From positions 17,995,763-18,059,762 of the forward strand of contig OX463865.1 of the NCBI GenBank assembly GCA_949825065.1: a stretch of DNA of 64,000 nucleotides, read 5' to 3'. The notes below the pieces were generated by a model. The model had not been told where the DNA came from and searched no databases. It saw nothing but the letters and a program-made list of their open reading frames with translations. Origin of the DNA: Odontocerum albicorne. Lineage: Eukaryota; Arthropoda; Insecta; Trichoptera; Odontoceridae. Positions within the stretch are counted from its first letter, which is position 1; the number at the start of each line of letters is the position of its first letter. Of this stretch, positions 52,101 through 60,395 are shown piece by piece. The position numbers and the translations under genes are program-made.

Positions 52101-55100
52101 ATACTACCTTGATCAAAAAGTTTTAGGTCAAAAACTCATGGTCTTTCGCGATTTCAACGCCGTCCTTTTTTTTGCATGAAATTGAGATCTTTCGGCACCA
52201 GTTTTGCAGCGACACGTCTGAGGCCCAAATCACTAACCAAAATGTCTTGAGCGGATCCATAAACGATGTTCAAGTCCTCTGGCAGCTCTCTGATGGTCAA
52301 TTTGCGGTTTTCGGCCAACATTTCTTTGGTTTTATCGATGTTTTCATCGGTTTTCGACTGCCACTGCGTTCGTCATCCTCGACTGACTCACGACCACTTC
52401 TGAAGCGTTCGTGGCACTGAAAAACACTTCTCCAACATTTCCAAGGTCTGCGGACCGTTAAATCCGTTTTTCACACAAAATTTAATGCAAACTTATTGAT
52501 GCACAGTTGATGCCATTTTCAAACTTGTAAAAAATTGAAAACACGCACAAACGTACAGCGTAACGTTTACAAATGTCAAGCTATGATGCTGAAATTTAGA
52601 GGGAAGTGTCAATGATAGATGTGGTAACCTAACAAAAAAAAAATAATTCAAATCGGGTGACTGACAGCGCCACACGGTGGCCGGTCCTAAAACTTTTTGA
52701 TCAAGGTAGTATCTATCTAAGTTATTATCGAAAATGATGTGTTGTTTGGGTAACATTTGTTTTTAGATTTAATTTTTTTTTCACTTGTGCGAACTTCAGA
52801 GTGTTTCAGATAGATCTGGGTAATTATTATTTTTGGATTCGACAGGCAATCCCTCGTGATTGAATATGATTGTCAGCCATTCTGTAGATGAAAAAAGCCT
52901 GTGTGCTTGAAGTATTTTTTTAATGTTACCAGTTATTCGAGGCAATATTGATAAAGAAGTATTTTTTATCTCTTCCAACCAACCAGAAAGATGTTTTTAT
53001 AGGCCCTAAGTATTAGCCAGACTGGAATCCTATTAAAAAAAATCTGGGTTCCAGCAGGGATCGAACCCGCAACCTCCGGATCGGCAGACAAATGTCTTAC
53101 CATCAGGCCACGGAGGTCGTCATATAATATTCTTACTTTTGCCTGTAAAAATGATTAACAAAAATCACTAAGGCCTCGGCCACTCAGGTAGGAGCCTCTC
53201 TTGGTGCTTAGAGGTACGCTGCGAGCTAGGTGACATATCCTAGCGAACCAACGCACCCCGTACTATCGCAATGGCCAAACTGCACGCTTCGTGCCACGCT
53301 ACGTGACTATTAGCCACCTAGTGAGTCTCCTAGTGAACAGACGTGTTGGTTAATTTTATTGTGTCACCAAGTGATATTACAAGATGGAGGAAGTTTTAAT
53401 CCGCAAGTCTTTGTAGAGAAGTTGAAACTCTCCACTCCATACTTTTAGATAACATTAACATTATGTTATGCACCCAACAAGTTCCAATTTGAGATGTTCA
53501 AAATTTTAAACTTAAATTCTCCAAGAGAAGTAGTTTTCTGGTTAGTTTTGAGAGTGGCATCGTTTGTTGACTCAACCGCGCCCAAATGTCAAATGAATCT
53601 GTGCGAAGCACTTTGGTGTGGCCGAGCCTAAAGTCACCTAGTCTATTAGTCACGTAGCTCCTAACTTAGCACTAAGCAAAGCACTTTGGTGTGGCCTTAG
53701 TCCTAATGTCCGCATCCACTTTATACAAATGGCGAGAAATACTCGATCTAATGGCCGCATCCACTTTATACAGATGGGGAGAAGTACTCGATCTAATGGC
53801 CGCATCCACTTTATACAGATGGGGAGAAGTACTCGATCTAATGGCCGCATCCACTTTATACAGATGGCGAGAAGTACTCGATCTAATGGCCGCATCCACT
53901 TTATACAGATGGGGAGAAGTACTCGATCTAATGGCCGCATCCACTTTATACAGATGGGGAGAAGTACTCGATCTAATGTCCGCATCCACTTTATACAGAT
54001 GGGGAGAAGTACTCGATCTAATGGCCGCATCCACTTTATACAGATGGCGAGAAGTACTCGATCTAATGGCCGCATCCACTTTATACAGATGGCGAGAAGT
54101 ACTCGATCTAATGGCTGCATCCACTTTATACAGATGGCGAGAAGTACTCGATCTAATGGCCGCATCCACTTTATACAGATGGGGAGAAGTACTCGATCTA
54201 ATGTCCGCATCCACTTTATACAGATGGGGAGAAGTACTCGATCTAATGCCCGCATCCACTTTATACAGATGGCGAGAAGTACTCGATCTAATGGCCGCAT
54301 CCACTTTATACAGATGGCGAGAAGTACTCGATCTAATGGCCGCATCCACTTTATACAGATGGGGAGAAGTACTCGATCTAATGGCCGCATCCACTTTATA
54401 CAGATGGGGAGAAGTACTCGATCTAATGGCCGCATCCACTTTATACAGATGGGGAGAAGTACTCGATCTAATGTCTGCATCCACTTTATACAGATGGGGA
54501 GAAGTACTCGATCTAATGGCCGCATCCACTTTATACAGATGGGGAGAAGTACTCGATCTAATGGCCGCATCCACTTTATACAGATGGGGAGAAGTACTCG
54601 ATCTAATGGCCGCATCCACTTTATACAGATGGGGAGAAGTACTCGATCTAATGGCCGCATCCACTTTATACAGATGGCGAGAAGTACTCGATCTAATGGC
54701 CGCATCCACTTTATACAGATGGGGAGAAGTACTCGATCTAATGGCCGCATCCACTTTATACAGATGGGGAGAAGTACTCGATCTAATGTCCGCATCCACT
54801 TTATACAGATGGGGAGAAGTACTCGATCTAATGGCCGCATCCACTTTATACAGATGGCGAGAAGTACTCGATCTAATGGCCGCATCCACTTTATACAGAT
54901 GGCGAGAAGTACTCGATCTAATGGCTGCATCCACTTTATACAGATGGCGAGAAGTACTCGATCTAATGGCCGCATCCACTTTATACAGATGGGGAGAAGT
55001 ACTCGATCTAATGTCCGCATCCACTTTATACAGATGGGGAGAAGTACTCGATCTAATGCCCGCATCCACTTTATACAGATGGCGAGAAGTACTCGATCTA

Positions 55101-58100
55101 ATGGCCGCATCCACTTTATACAGATGGCGAGAAGTACTCGATCTAATGGCCGCATCCACTTTATACAGATGGGGAGAAGTACTCGATCTAATGGCCGCAT
55201 CCACTTTATACAGATGGGGAGAAGTACTCGATCTAATGGCCGCATCCACTTTATACAGATGGGGAGAAGTACTCGATCTAATGTCTGCATCCACTTTATA
55301 CAGATGGGGAGAAGTACTCGATCTAATGGCCGCATCCACTTTATACAGATGGGGAGAAGTACTCGATCTAATGGCCGCATCCACTTTATACAGATGGGGA
55401 GAAGTACTCGATCTAATGTCTGCATCCACTTTATACAGATGGGGAGAAGTACTCGATCTAATGTCCGCATCCACTTTATACAGATGGGGAGAAGTACTCG
55501 ATCTAATGCCCGCATCCACTTTATACAGATGGCGAGAAGTACTCGATCTAATGGCCGCATCCACTTTATACAGATGGCGAGAAGTACTCGATCTAATGGC
55601 CGCATCCACTTTATACAGATGGGGAGAAGTACTCGATCTAATGGCCGCATCCACTTTATACAGATGGGGAGAAGTACTCGATCTAATGGCCGCATCCACT
55701 TTATACAGATGGGGAGAAGTACTCGATCTAATGTCTGCATCCACTTTATACAGATGGGGAGAAGTACTCGATCTAATGGCCGCATCCACTTTATACAGAT
55801 GGGGAGAAGTACTCGATCTAATGGCCGCATCCACTTTATACAGATGGGGAGAAGTACTCGATCTAATGTCTGCATCCACTTTATACAGATGGGGAGAAGT
55901 ACTCGATCTAATGTCCGCATCCACTTTATACAGATGGGGAGAAGTACTCGATCTAATGTCCGCATCCACTTTATACAGATGGGGAGAAGTACTCGATCTA
56001 ATGTCTGCATCCACTTTATACAGATGGGGAGAAGTACTCGATCTAATGTCCGCATCCACTTTATACAGATGGGGAGAAGTACTCGATCTAATGGCCGCAT
56101 CCACTTTATACAGATGGGGAGAAGTACTCGATCTAATGGCCGCATCCACTTTATACAGATGGGGAGAAGTACTCGATCTAATGTCTGCATCCACTTTATA
56201 CAGATGGGGAGAAGTACTCGATCTAATGGCCGCATCCACTTTATACAGATGGGGAGAAGTACTCGATCTAATGGCCGCATCCACTTTATACAGATGGGGA
56301 GAAGTACTCGATCTAATGTCTGCATCCACTTTATACAGATGGGGAGAAGTACTCGATCTAATGTCCGCATCCACTTTATACAGATGGGGAGAAGTACTCG
56401 ATCTAATGTCCGCATCCACTTTATACAGATGGGGAGAAGTACTCGATCTAATGTCCGCATCCACTTTATACAGATGGGGAGAAGTACTCGATCTAATGGC
56501 CGCATCCACTTTATACAGATGGGGAGAAGTACTCGATCTAATGGCCGCATCCACTTTGTACAGATGCGGAGAAGTATTCGATCTAATGGCCGCATCCACT
56601 TTGCCTTTGTGGAGAATTTACTATCTAAACGGGCGGCACTCTATAAATTGTCCTATTATTATTATTATTATTATTATTAATAGGGTGATGACCGTGTATC
56701 TATATTTATATTCACCTTGAGTAAACATTTTCTTGTCATGTGTTTCTGTTTGTTAACAGCAAAGATAAGAAGGGAAATGTCAGATAGTTGAGTTAAAGTG
56801 CGTAGTCATTTTTTCCATCCACACTGACAATCCATTTGATTTCATTAGCGTATCTCAGAGTTGCGAGTTTCTTTCCACCGATATAGTGACTCAGTTTTCA
56901 CGCTTTTAATATTATCCTCGTAATATATTCTATGGTGCACTAACACATATAGTGTCAGAATCTGCCAAGATGATAGTCCACAACGGTATTTTAGTATCAA
57001 CTTTCATGTATGAGAGTGAAAAGTGAATGTGGAACACAATTAAAAAGAGCGGAATAAATACTGCACAAATGGATGAATATATGGGGTGACAAAACAAAAT
57101 GAAGTGATTAGGGATTATTGTGAACTTAAAGTTGATGTGTTGAGCAAGTTGAAGAAGACCACTCCGAGATGATTTGGGCACGTGGAACGAATGTATGAAG
57201 AAATACTAACAAAACAAATATTCTGTGCGAATATGAGTGCAAGGCGTGGCAGAGGAAGAACAAAGAAAGTATGGTTGGATTAAGGGTACAATGTTTTGAA
57301 AGAAGGAAATTTAAAAAGAGGAATCGTAAGAGCTGTATGAGATGGTGTATGAATGTAGAAGAGGCAAAATATGTGTTGCAATAAGAAAATCTGGAACTTT
57401 TCTTTTTGCCTACTCCGATCGGGAGACAGCGTGGATGGTATGTATATATTATTATTGCCTTATTATATGGGGAAAAATGTGCTACTTTGTGTTGAAGGTA
57501 TACTGTATATAAAATGTCTTCCTCACTGTGTCAGTTATGTATTGAACTTTGTGTTTGCGTTTGCAGTTAAGCCAGTCGCGCAGTCCATCAAACAACTGCG
57601 GCTGTCCCGCGAGGACTTCGAGGTGATCAAAGTGATTGGGCGCGGGGCCTTCGGAGAGGTGTGTGTGGTGCGCATGGCCGGTAGCGACAAGGTCTACGCC
57701 ATGAAGATTCTCAACAAGTGGGAGATGCTCAAGGTAGACTCCTCAATGGGATTTTTATTTATTTTATTACAATCTCGGGTGGGCGTTTTTGGATTATCCT
57801 CGGATGAGTTTTTCAGCTATAGTTCGGAAATTCTAGGATGAGTCCTGTGACAGCTCACAAATTTGCCCCAATACAACATTGTAACGATGTTCAGTAATTT
57901 TAATTATTTTATCAACTTTAATATAAGCCTCAATTCTAATAAATAGCAAGTTATTTAGGTAAATACATTACATAAGGTTGTATTGGGGCAAATTTGTGAG
58001 CTGTCACAGGACTCATCCTAGAATTTCCGAACTATAGTTATAAAAAAAAGTTACATGTCGCCGTAGCCATCATTCTATTTTTCTTCACTTTGCAGCAACG

Positions 58101-60395
58101 CGCTCTATTCATGGTAATTTATAATCTTTTTTAAAGCATAAAGTTTATAAGTTAACAGTCACACTAAATGCTACTTACTTGATACATTCAATATATGTCA
58201 GTGAGATACAGGTTTTTACCTGTATCTCACTGACATATATTGATTAATTTTCAACTTAAATGTATTAGACAAATTATATAATAGATACAGTCTTTTATCG
58301 ACTGTTAACAAAGGTTACAAGAGTAATACACAAATTAGAATTTTGAGAGTGCATGAATTTTATCATAAATACAATTTGTCACAATAATTATAAATATTTA
58401 CATGAATCATATACAAAAAAGCCTAGTTTACTGGGGACACGACAAATGAAAGGCAACAAACCCAGATCCATTAAAATTGTATTTCCAAATTAAATTACCT
58501 GTTGTTTTTTCGCAAATTATGTATATTTCTTGTCATGTGTTATAAATAAAAAAAAATTAAAAAAATATGTCAAGAAAAAACCAAGGATTTTCTGCATTTT
58601 TTCACTCGAAAAAATCATCAACTTGTGTGATATTTCGCCTAATAATTATAGTAACCGGCGGTAAGTAATACACATCGGGCTTAAGAAAGAGACTCACTTT
58701 GTAGAGCGTCGTCTGTCGCACAATGCGCTAACAGTCTGTGCGACAGAGACAACGCTCTACAAAGCGACAGTCTCTTTCTTAAGCCCGATGTGTATTACTT
58801 ACCATCGGGTACTATACCTTATTTTTAGTCCGTGTGCACTCGAAATGTGCATATGACAGCAAATGTATTTTCATTTGTTTTGTCAAAGGGTGCAAAACAA
58901 ATGTTTAACCCTTTCCGGTCCACAAAAAAAAAAAAAAATGTTCCATCAGGTCCACAAAAGATTTACAGAATTACAGGGTAAAACAATACATCCAGGTTGT
59001 TTTTAATAAAACGTCGAATGACATTCGACATGTCGAATGACATTGAATGGCGTCGAATGACAATTGAAAAATGTCGAATGACATTCGACATAGGACTCAC
59101 TGGAATAAAGTCGATGTCGAATGACATTCGACATAGGACCGGAAAGGGTTAATTTAAAAAATAAAGTGCCTTATTTAATATAGCGAGTATCACCTATCTT
59201 TCTAATTGCCAACTTGTTTTATTTCATTAGCACATATTTCCAAATTGGAATTCTCACATTATGCAGTGACTTCTGCATATATGTTTTGTTTCATTTTCAC
59301 TTCACGGACACAGTATGTTTTGATTAATTTTCAACTTAAATGTATTAGACAAATTATATAATAGATACAGTCTTTTATCGACTGTTAACAAAGGTTACAA
59401 GAGTAATACACAAATTAGAATTTTGAGAGTGCATGAATTTTATCATAAATACAATTTGTCACAATAATTATAAATATTTACATGAATCATATACAAAAAA
59501 ACATCAGGATGCAGTATAACACACGCATACCACCTGCTATTCATAAAATGCAAATTTGAGACAGGTCAGGTAATCAAAGGTACATACAAAAAAAATCTTA
59601 GAAAATAACAAAAATATACATAATTTAGTCCCGGGACTTATTGATCGATGTGTTAACTACTAAAACAACATTTGTTTGCCAAAATTCTTCTTTATTCATC
59701 AACATAGTCTCCTTCAAGAGTGATACATTCATTCCAACGCTTTCCTAACTTTTCCATGCCTGCCGTGTAGAACGATTTATATTTTGTTTCAAATGGTTGC
59801 TTCCGACGGAGCAGAGTCTGGATAACACTTTTCAAGCCATCGCTGAGTTTGAACGGTATTTTTCCCCATTAAAAAGCAATGTTTTATCAACACACGAAAT
59901 TCGGTTTTTTCCATTGTGAATAGCAAAAGTAGCGTCACTAAAACCACTGTAACTCAATGACACAATGTCGGAATGTCATGAAAGTTTGACACATAACTTC
60001 TAAAGGTTGATACTAACAGAATGGTATGGATTTGTTATTAGAGGCGCCATCTGTTGGTTAGTCCCGGGAATTGTTAATTGATATGTTAGTTTATATTTAG
60101 TTTTAAATACATTCTTTTAAAAGTGAATGATTCTACCAGATTATAAACTGTCTGGACAAGTTTCTGCACATAAATTCAAAAGTTCTGTTTTGTTTCCTTT
60201 TTTTTTTCTCCATGAACATATAAGTGTTAAATTTTAAATATATATATATTAACAGCATTCGTTTGGCTAACTATAATAATATGCTTGCAGCGAGCGGAGA
60301 CGGCTTGTTTCCAAGAGGAAAGAGACGTGCTGGTGTACGGGGACAGGAGGTGGATTACCAACTTGCACTACGCTTTCCAGGATGACAATAATTTG
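46064..60395 (+). CDS. gek: MRCK/Genghis Khan kinase, first five coding exons
   Basis: Exons 46064-46127, 48972-49033, 51554-51671, 57567-57733 and 60291-60395 join in frame to 172 codons. All introns are GT-AG. Residues 22-80 carry the MRCK N-terminal cap ([42 protein letters not shown]). Then come [20 protein letters not shown] (glycine loop 106-111), [13 protein letters not shown] (catalytic Lys128) and [13 protein letters not shown] (helix-C Glu147 by alignment). The wording is that of CDC42-binding MRCK kinases, effectors phosphorylating myosin regulators and controlling actin. The rest of the kinase, the coiled coil, C1, PH, CNH and CRIB domains must lie beyond the window. Residues 1-21 ([20 protein letters not shown] and the next residue) are not part of the usual MRCK start. 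Confidence 0.92.
46152..47443 (+). mobile_element. Mariner element in gek intron 1
   Basis: Ends TATTGGGTGTACAAATAAGT and inverted TATTAGGTGTACAAATAAGT at TA sites. 1292 bp, full length for a mariner. It begins only 24 bp after the exon 1 splice donor. Confidence 0.93.
46328..47365 (+). pseudogene. Mariner transposase, broken
   Basis: Starts [19 protein letters not shown]; helix-turn-helix parts [20 protein letters not shown] and [20 protein letters not shown]. Catalytic blocks: [15 protein letters not shown] (first Asp; Cys replaces the usual Trp), [10 protein letters not shown] (second) and [15 protein letters not shown] (third), spaced as in DD34D mariners. A frameshift follows GAVYRT near 46990, with stops before EVLPHP, after DYHLF and in DDDD*RG. 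The C-terminus reads [13 protein letters not shown]. It cannot encode active enzyme. Confidence 0.92.
47590..47695 (+). pseudogene. Family A 3' fragment
   Basis: GTGTATCGAGATAGGAAAGT then CTTATCCCAACAGGGAAATG is the family A 3' end. It stands head-to-head with the minus-strand copy that follows. Confidence 0.55.
47740..48310 (-). pseudogene. Family A relic
   Basis: A minus-strand copy from the 3' end (CTCCCTATCGGGGTCGGTAG) through TTGGTCTTTCTCTTCTATGC and CTGTCATACATTGTCACCCC to TGTCCAGTTTGAGTATATTTG. Its uninterrupted ACAATGTATGACAGAATAC (reverse complement near 48015) is the empty site for the solo LTR at 24345. Confidence 0.7.
48311..48460. mobile_element. MITE fragment (GGCCGAGGCCTTAG family)
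   Basis: Inverse match of about 140 bp to 53169-53310 (for example CACCTAGCTCGCAGCGTA, GGAGCCTC.C and TGGCCGAGGCCTTAGT). Only one end is present. Confidence 0.65.
48494..48600 (+). mobile_element. tRNA-derived SINE, decayed head
   Basis: GACAACCTCTGTAGCCTAG followed by GGGTTCGATTCCTGATGGTA (B box) and GTCAAGTCTGGTAAAA matches the SINE family at 13800 and 52965. Confidence 0.6.
48972..49033 (+). CDS. gek: gek exon 2
   Basis: Acceptor TATTTTGCAG|GTGTC; donor CAG|GTATGT. Encodes [20 protein letters not shown], matching the MRCK start region (RLKKLEQLLLDGP type). Confidence 0.9.
49140..49200 (-). mobile_element. Family C LINE/SINE tail fragment
   Basis: GTATACAGTACAGCCTGGCG then CTATCTCTTCCAACCAACCA: the shared LINE/SINE 3' end, only about 60 bp, in gek intron 2. 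Confidence 0.65.
49355..49727. repeat. 46-bp minisatellite, about 8 copies
   Basis: TTAACCTTCCCGTAACCATA then ATTGTAACCAAATTATACAA recurs at 49381, 49427, 49473, 49519, 49565, 49611, 49657 and 49703, in gek intron 2. The preceding 49205-49350 has a hAT-like CAGTCGCCAAACTTTAGGA start without an identified partner end. Confidence 0.95.
49748..50166 (-). pseudogene. Possible piggyBac-like transposase N-terminal fragment
   Basis: A 62-codon minus-strand frame (50166 to 49978) has a Lys/Asn start, then an acidic run: [36 protein letters not shown]. piggyBac transposases commonly begin with such an acidic, D/E-rich region. The left border is TTAACCCTTTCGTGCTC (49748), a piggyBac-like end. I found no right partner end and no catalytic domain, so the assignment is tentative. 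Confidence 0.35.
50512..50990 (+). pseudogene. LINE (family B) C-terminus, second copy
   Basis: Repeats 30060-30300: [58 protein letters not shown]. The 3' UTR ends with AATTGGGCTATGTCTG and GGGAAAATAAAC, as in the first copy. Compared with the first copy its UTR carries a mariner-end fragment (50815-50905). Strongly 5'-truncated. Confidence 0.72.
50815..50905 (-). mobile_element. Mariner end fragment
   Basis: TATCAGGTCTGTAAATATG, then ATAGAAAATACACATTTATT and AATGGTAAAAAATATTTTA, equals the end of the mariner at 30846, present alone. Confidence 0.75.
51021..51349. repeat. 82-bp tandem repeat, 4 copies
   Basis: TTTTGTTCCTTTTACTATAA to GTGATGAGAGCATTTAA repeats at 51021, 51103, 51185 and 51267 with almost no differences, about 200 bp upstream of gek exon 3. 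Confidence 0.96.
51447..51463. repeat. 17-base G run
   Basis: An uninterrupted poly-G tract on the plus strand, 90 bp upstream of the exon 3 acceptor. Confidence 0.9.
51554..51671 (+). CDS. gek: gek exon 3
   Basis: Acceptor TGCTTGCAG|GGACGG; donor TTCG|GTAAAT, phase 1. Encodes [20 protein letters not shown] and [19 protein letters not shown], helices of the MRCK/ROCK N-terminal dimerisation cap. Confidence 0.93.
52102..52711 (-). mobile_element. Deleted mariner (same family as 32560-33903)
   Basis: TA-bounded ends TACTACCTTGATCAAAAAG on both sides. The interior (minus strand) keeps the N-terminal coding part and 5' UTR of that mariner (for example AACTGTGCATCAA near 52500) and then jumps to near the end. 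610 bp, non-autonomous, in gek intron 3. Confidence 0.88.
52965..53118 (-). mobile_element. tRNA-derived SINE
   Basis: Closely similar to 13800-13977: B box GGTTCGATCCC (reverse complement at 53057-53067), GATCCGGAGGTTGC and the tail TTCTGGTTGGTTGGAAGAGA, here truncated at the tail. Confidence 0.85.
53169..53701. mobile_element. MITE with GGCC-rich ends, abutting satellite
   Basis: Left ACTAAGGCCTCGGCCACTC and right (inverted) ACTAAGGCCACACCAAAG form imperfect inverted ends. Further inverted blocks (CACCTAGTGAG / GTCACCTAGTCTATTAG; TAGTCACGTAGC) occur inside. A partial copy is at 48311-48460. Its right end touches the first unit of the satellite. Confidence 0.65.
53706..56640. repeat. 45-bp satellite, 64 units, higher-order structure
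   Basis: Units start with ATG at 53706 + 45(n-1), for 64 units to 56585, plus a degenerate 65th. Variation is confined mostly to position 4 (G/T/C), position 6 (C/T) and position 27 (G/C), which lets units be typed. Types in units 4-20 equal those in 22-38 (18-unit, 810-bp period). Types in units 30-39 equal those in 40-49, and 46-51 equal 56-61 (10-unit, 450-bp period). Because 45 is divisible by three and the unit has no stop in several frames, there are open frames of about 980-1009 codons on both strands, which I regard as artefacts. It lies in gek intron 3. Confidence 0.97.
56641..56929. other. Simple repeat and unassigned intron DNA
   Basis: (ATT)n at about 56655-56680, then unassigned intron sequence of gek. 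Confidence 0.5.
56930..57445 (+). pseudogene. Family A relic in gek intron 3
   Basis: A plus-strand copy: AGATGATAGTCCACAACGG, GTTGATGTGTTGAGCAAG, GATTTGGGCACGTGGAACG and the end TACTCCGATCGGGAGACAG. It ends 120 bp before exon 4. Confidence 0.65.
57567..57733 (+). CDS. gek: gek exon 4 (kinase N-lobe)
   Basis: Acceptor GTTTGCAG|TTAAG; donor CAAG|GTAGAC, phase 0. Carries the glycine loop and the ATP-anchoring lysine (AMKIL). GC-rich relative to its AT-rich intron flanks. Confidence 0.95.
57818..58036. mobile_element. Palindromic MITE 84 bp after gek exon 4
   Basis: Inverted ends TATAGTTCGGAAATTCTAGG with about 70 bp of extended inverted repeat (through CACAAATTTGCCCCAATACAAC). The interior matches the TACTTGAG MITE family (GTTCAGTAATTTTAATTATT), so it is a relative with different outermost ends. 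Confidence 0.85.
58190..58241. repeat. Perfect 24-bp hairpin
   Basis: 58190-58213 and 58218-58241 are exact inverse copies (core GTCAGTGAGATACAGGT) around a TTTT loop. Its right arm overlaps by one base the start of the 180-bp direct repeat. Confidence 0.9.
58241..58420. repeat. 180-bp direct repeat, copy 1
   Basis: Starts TGATTAATTTTCAACTTAAA and ends CATGAATCATATACAAAAAA. Identical by eye to 59321-59500, exactly 1080 bp away. Confidence 0.95.
58647..58816. mobile_element. Foldback MITE family, copy 3
   Basis: Ends TATAGTAACCGGCGGTAAG and inverted TATAGTACCCGATGGTAAG. The GAAAGAGACT and GTAGAGCGTCGTCTGTCGCA blocks fold back. At 170 bp it is the most compact copy. Confidence 0.88.
58905..59152. 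mobile_element. TTAA-bounded element with palindromic subrepeats
   Basis: TTAA at both ends and perfect 13-bp inverted ends CCCTTTCCGGTCC. Inside, the near-palindrome GTCGAATGACATTCGAC occurs three times (about 59013, 59074 and 59116), with decayed copies between. A poly-A run follows the left end. It is non-coding and piggyBac-like. Confidence 0.85.
59321..59500. repeat. 180-bp direct repeat, copy 2
   Basis: The partner of 58241-58420; no difference seen in the compared rows. Confidence 0.95.
59637..60092 (-). mobile_element. Deleted mariner (relative of 41539-42794)
   Basis: Shares AACTACTAAAACAACATTTG, CTTCTTTATTCATCAACATA and the N-terminal coding end (minus strand, MEK start near 59911) with the 41.5-kb mariner, with the middle deleted. 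The right end is normal (GTTAGTCCCGGGAATTGTTA). At the left end the terminal repeat is present in the opposite orientation (GTCCCGGGACTTATTGATCG then ATGTGTTAACTACTAAAAC). Confidence 0.82.
60291..60395 (+). CDS. gek: gek exon 5 (helix C region)
   Basis: Acceptor TGCTTGCAG|CGAGCG; donor TTG|GTACGT, phase 0. Encodes [20 protein letters not shown] and [15 protein letters not shown]. The following exon, expected to begin YLVMDY-like, is not found before position 64000. Confidence 0.95.

Noticed and set aside
53650..56720. Four long open frames (975-1009 codons, both strands) across the satellite
   Set aside because: They arise from a stop-free 45-bp unit repeated in phase. They have no initiation context, no domain and mutually overlapping frames on both strands, and they lie in an intron.
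57371..57841. 156-codon frame reading through gek exon 4
   Set aside because: Only 57567-57733 matches MRCK and is bounded by splice sites. The rest is intron and family A relic.
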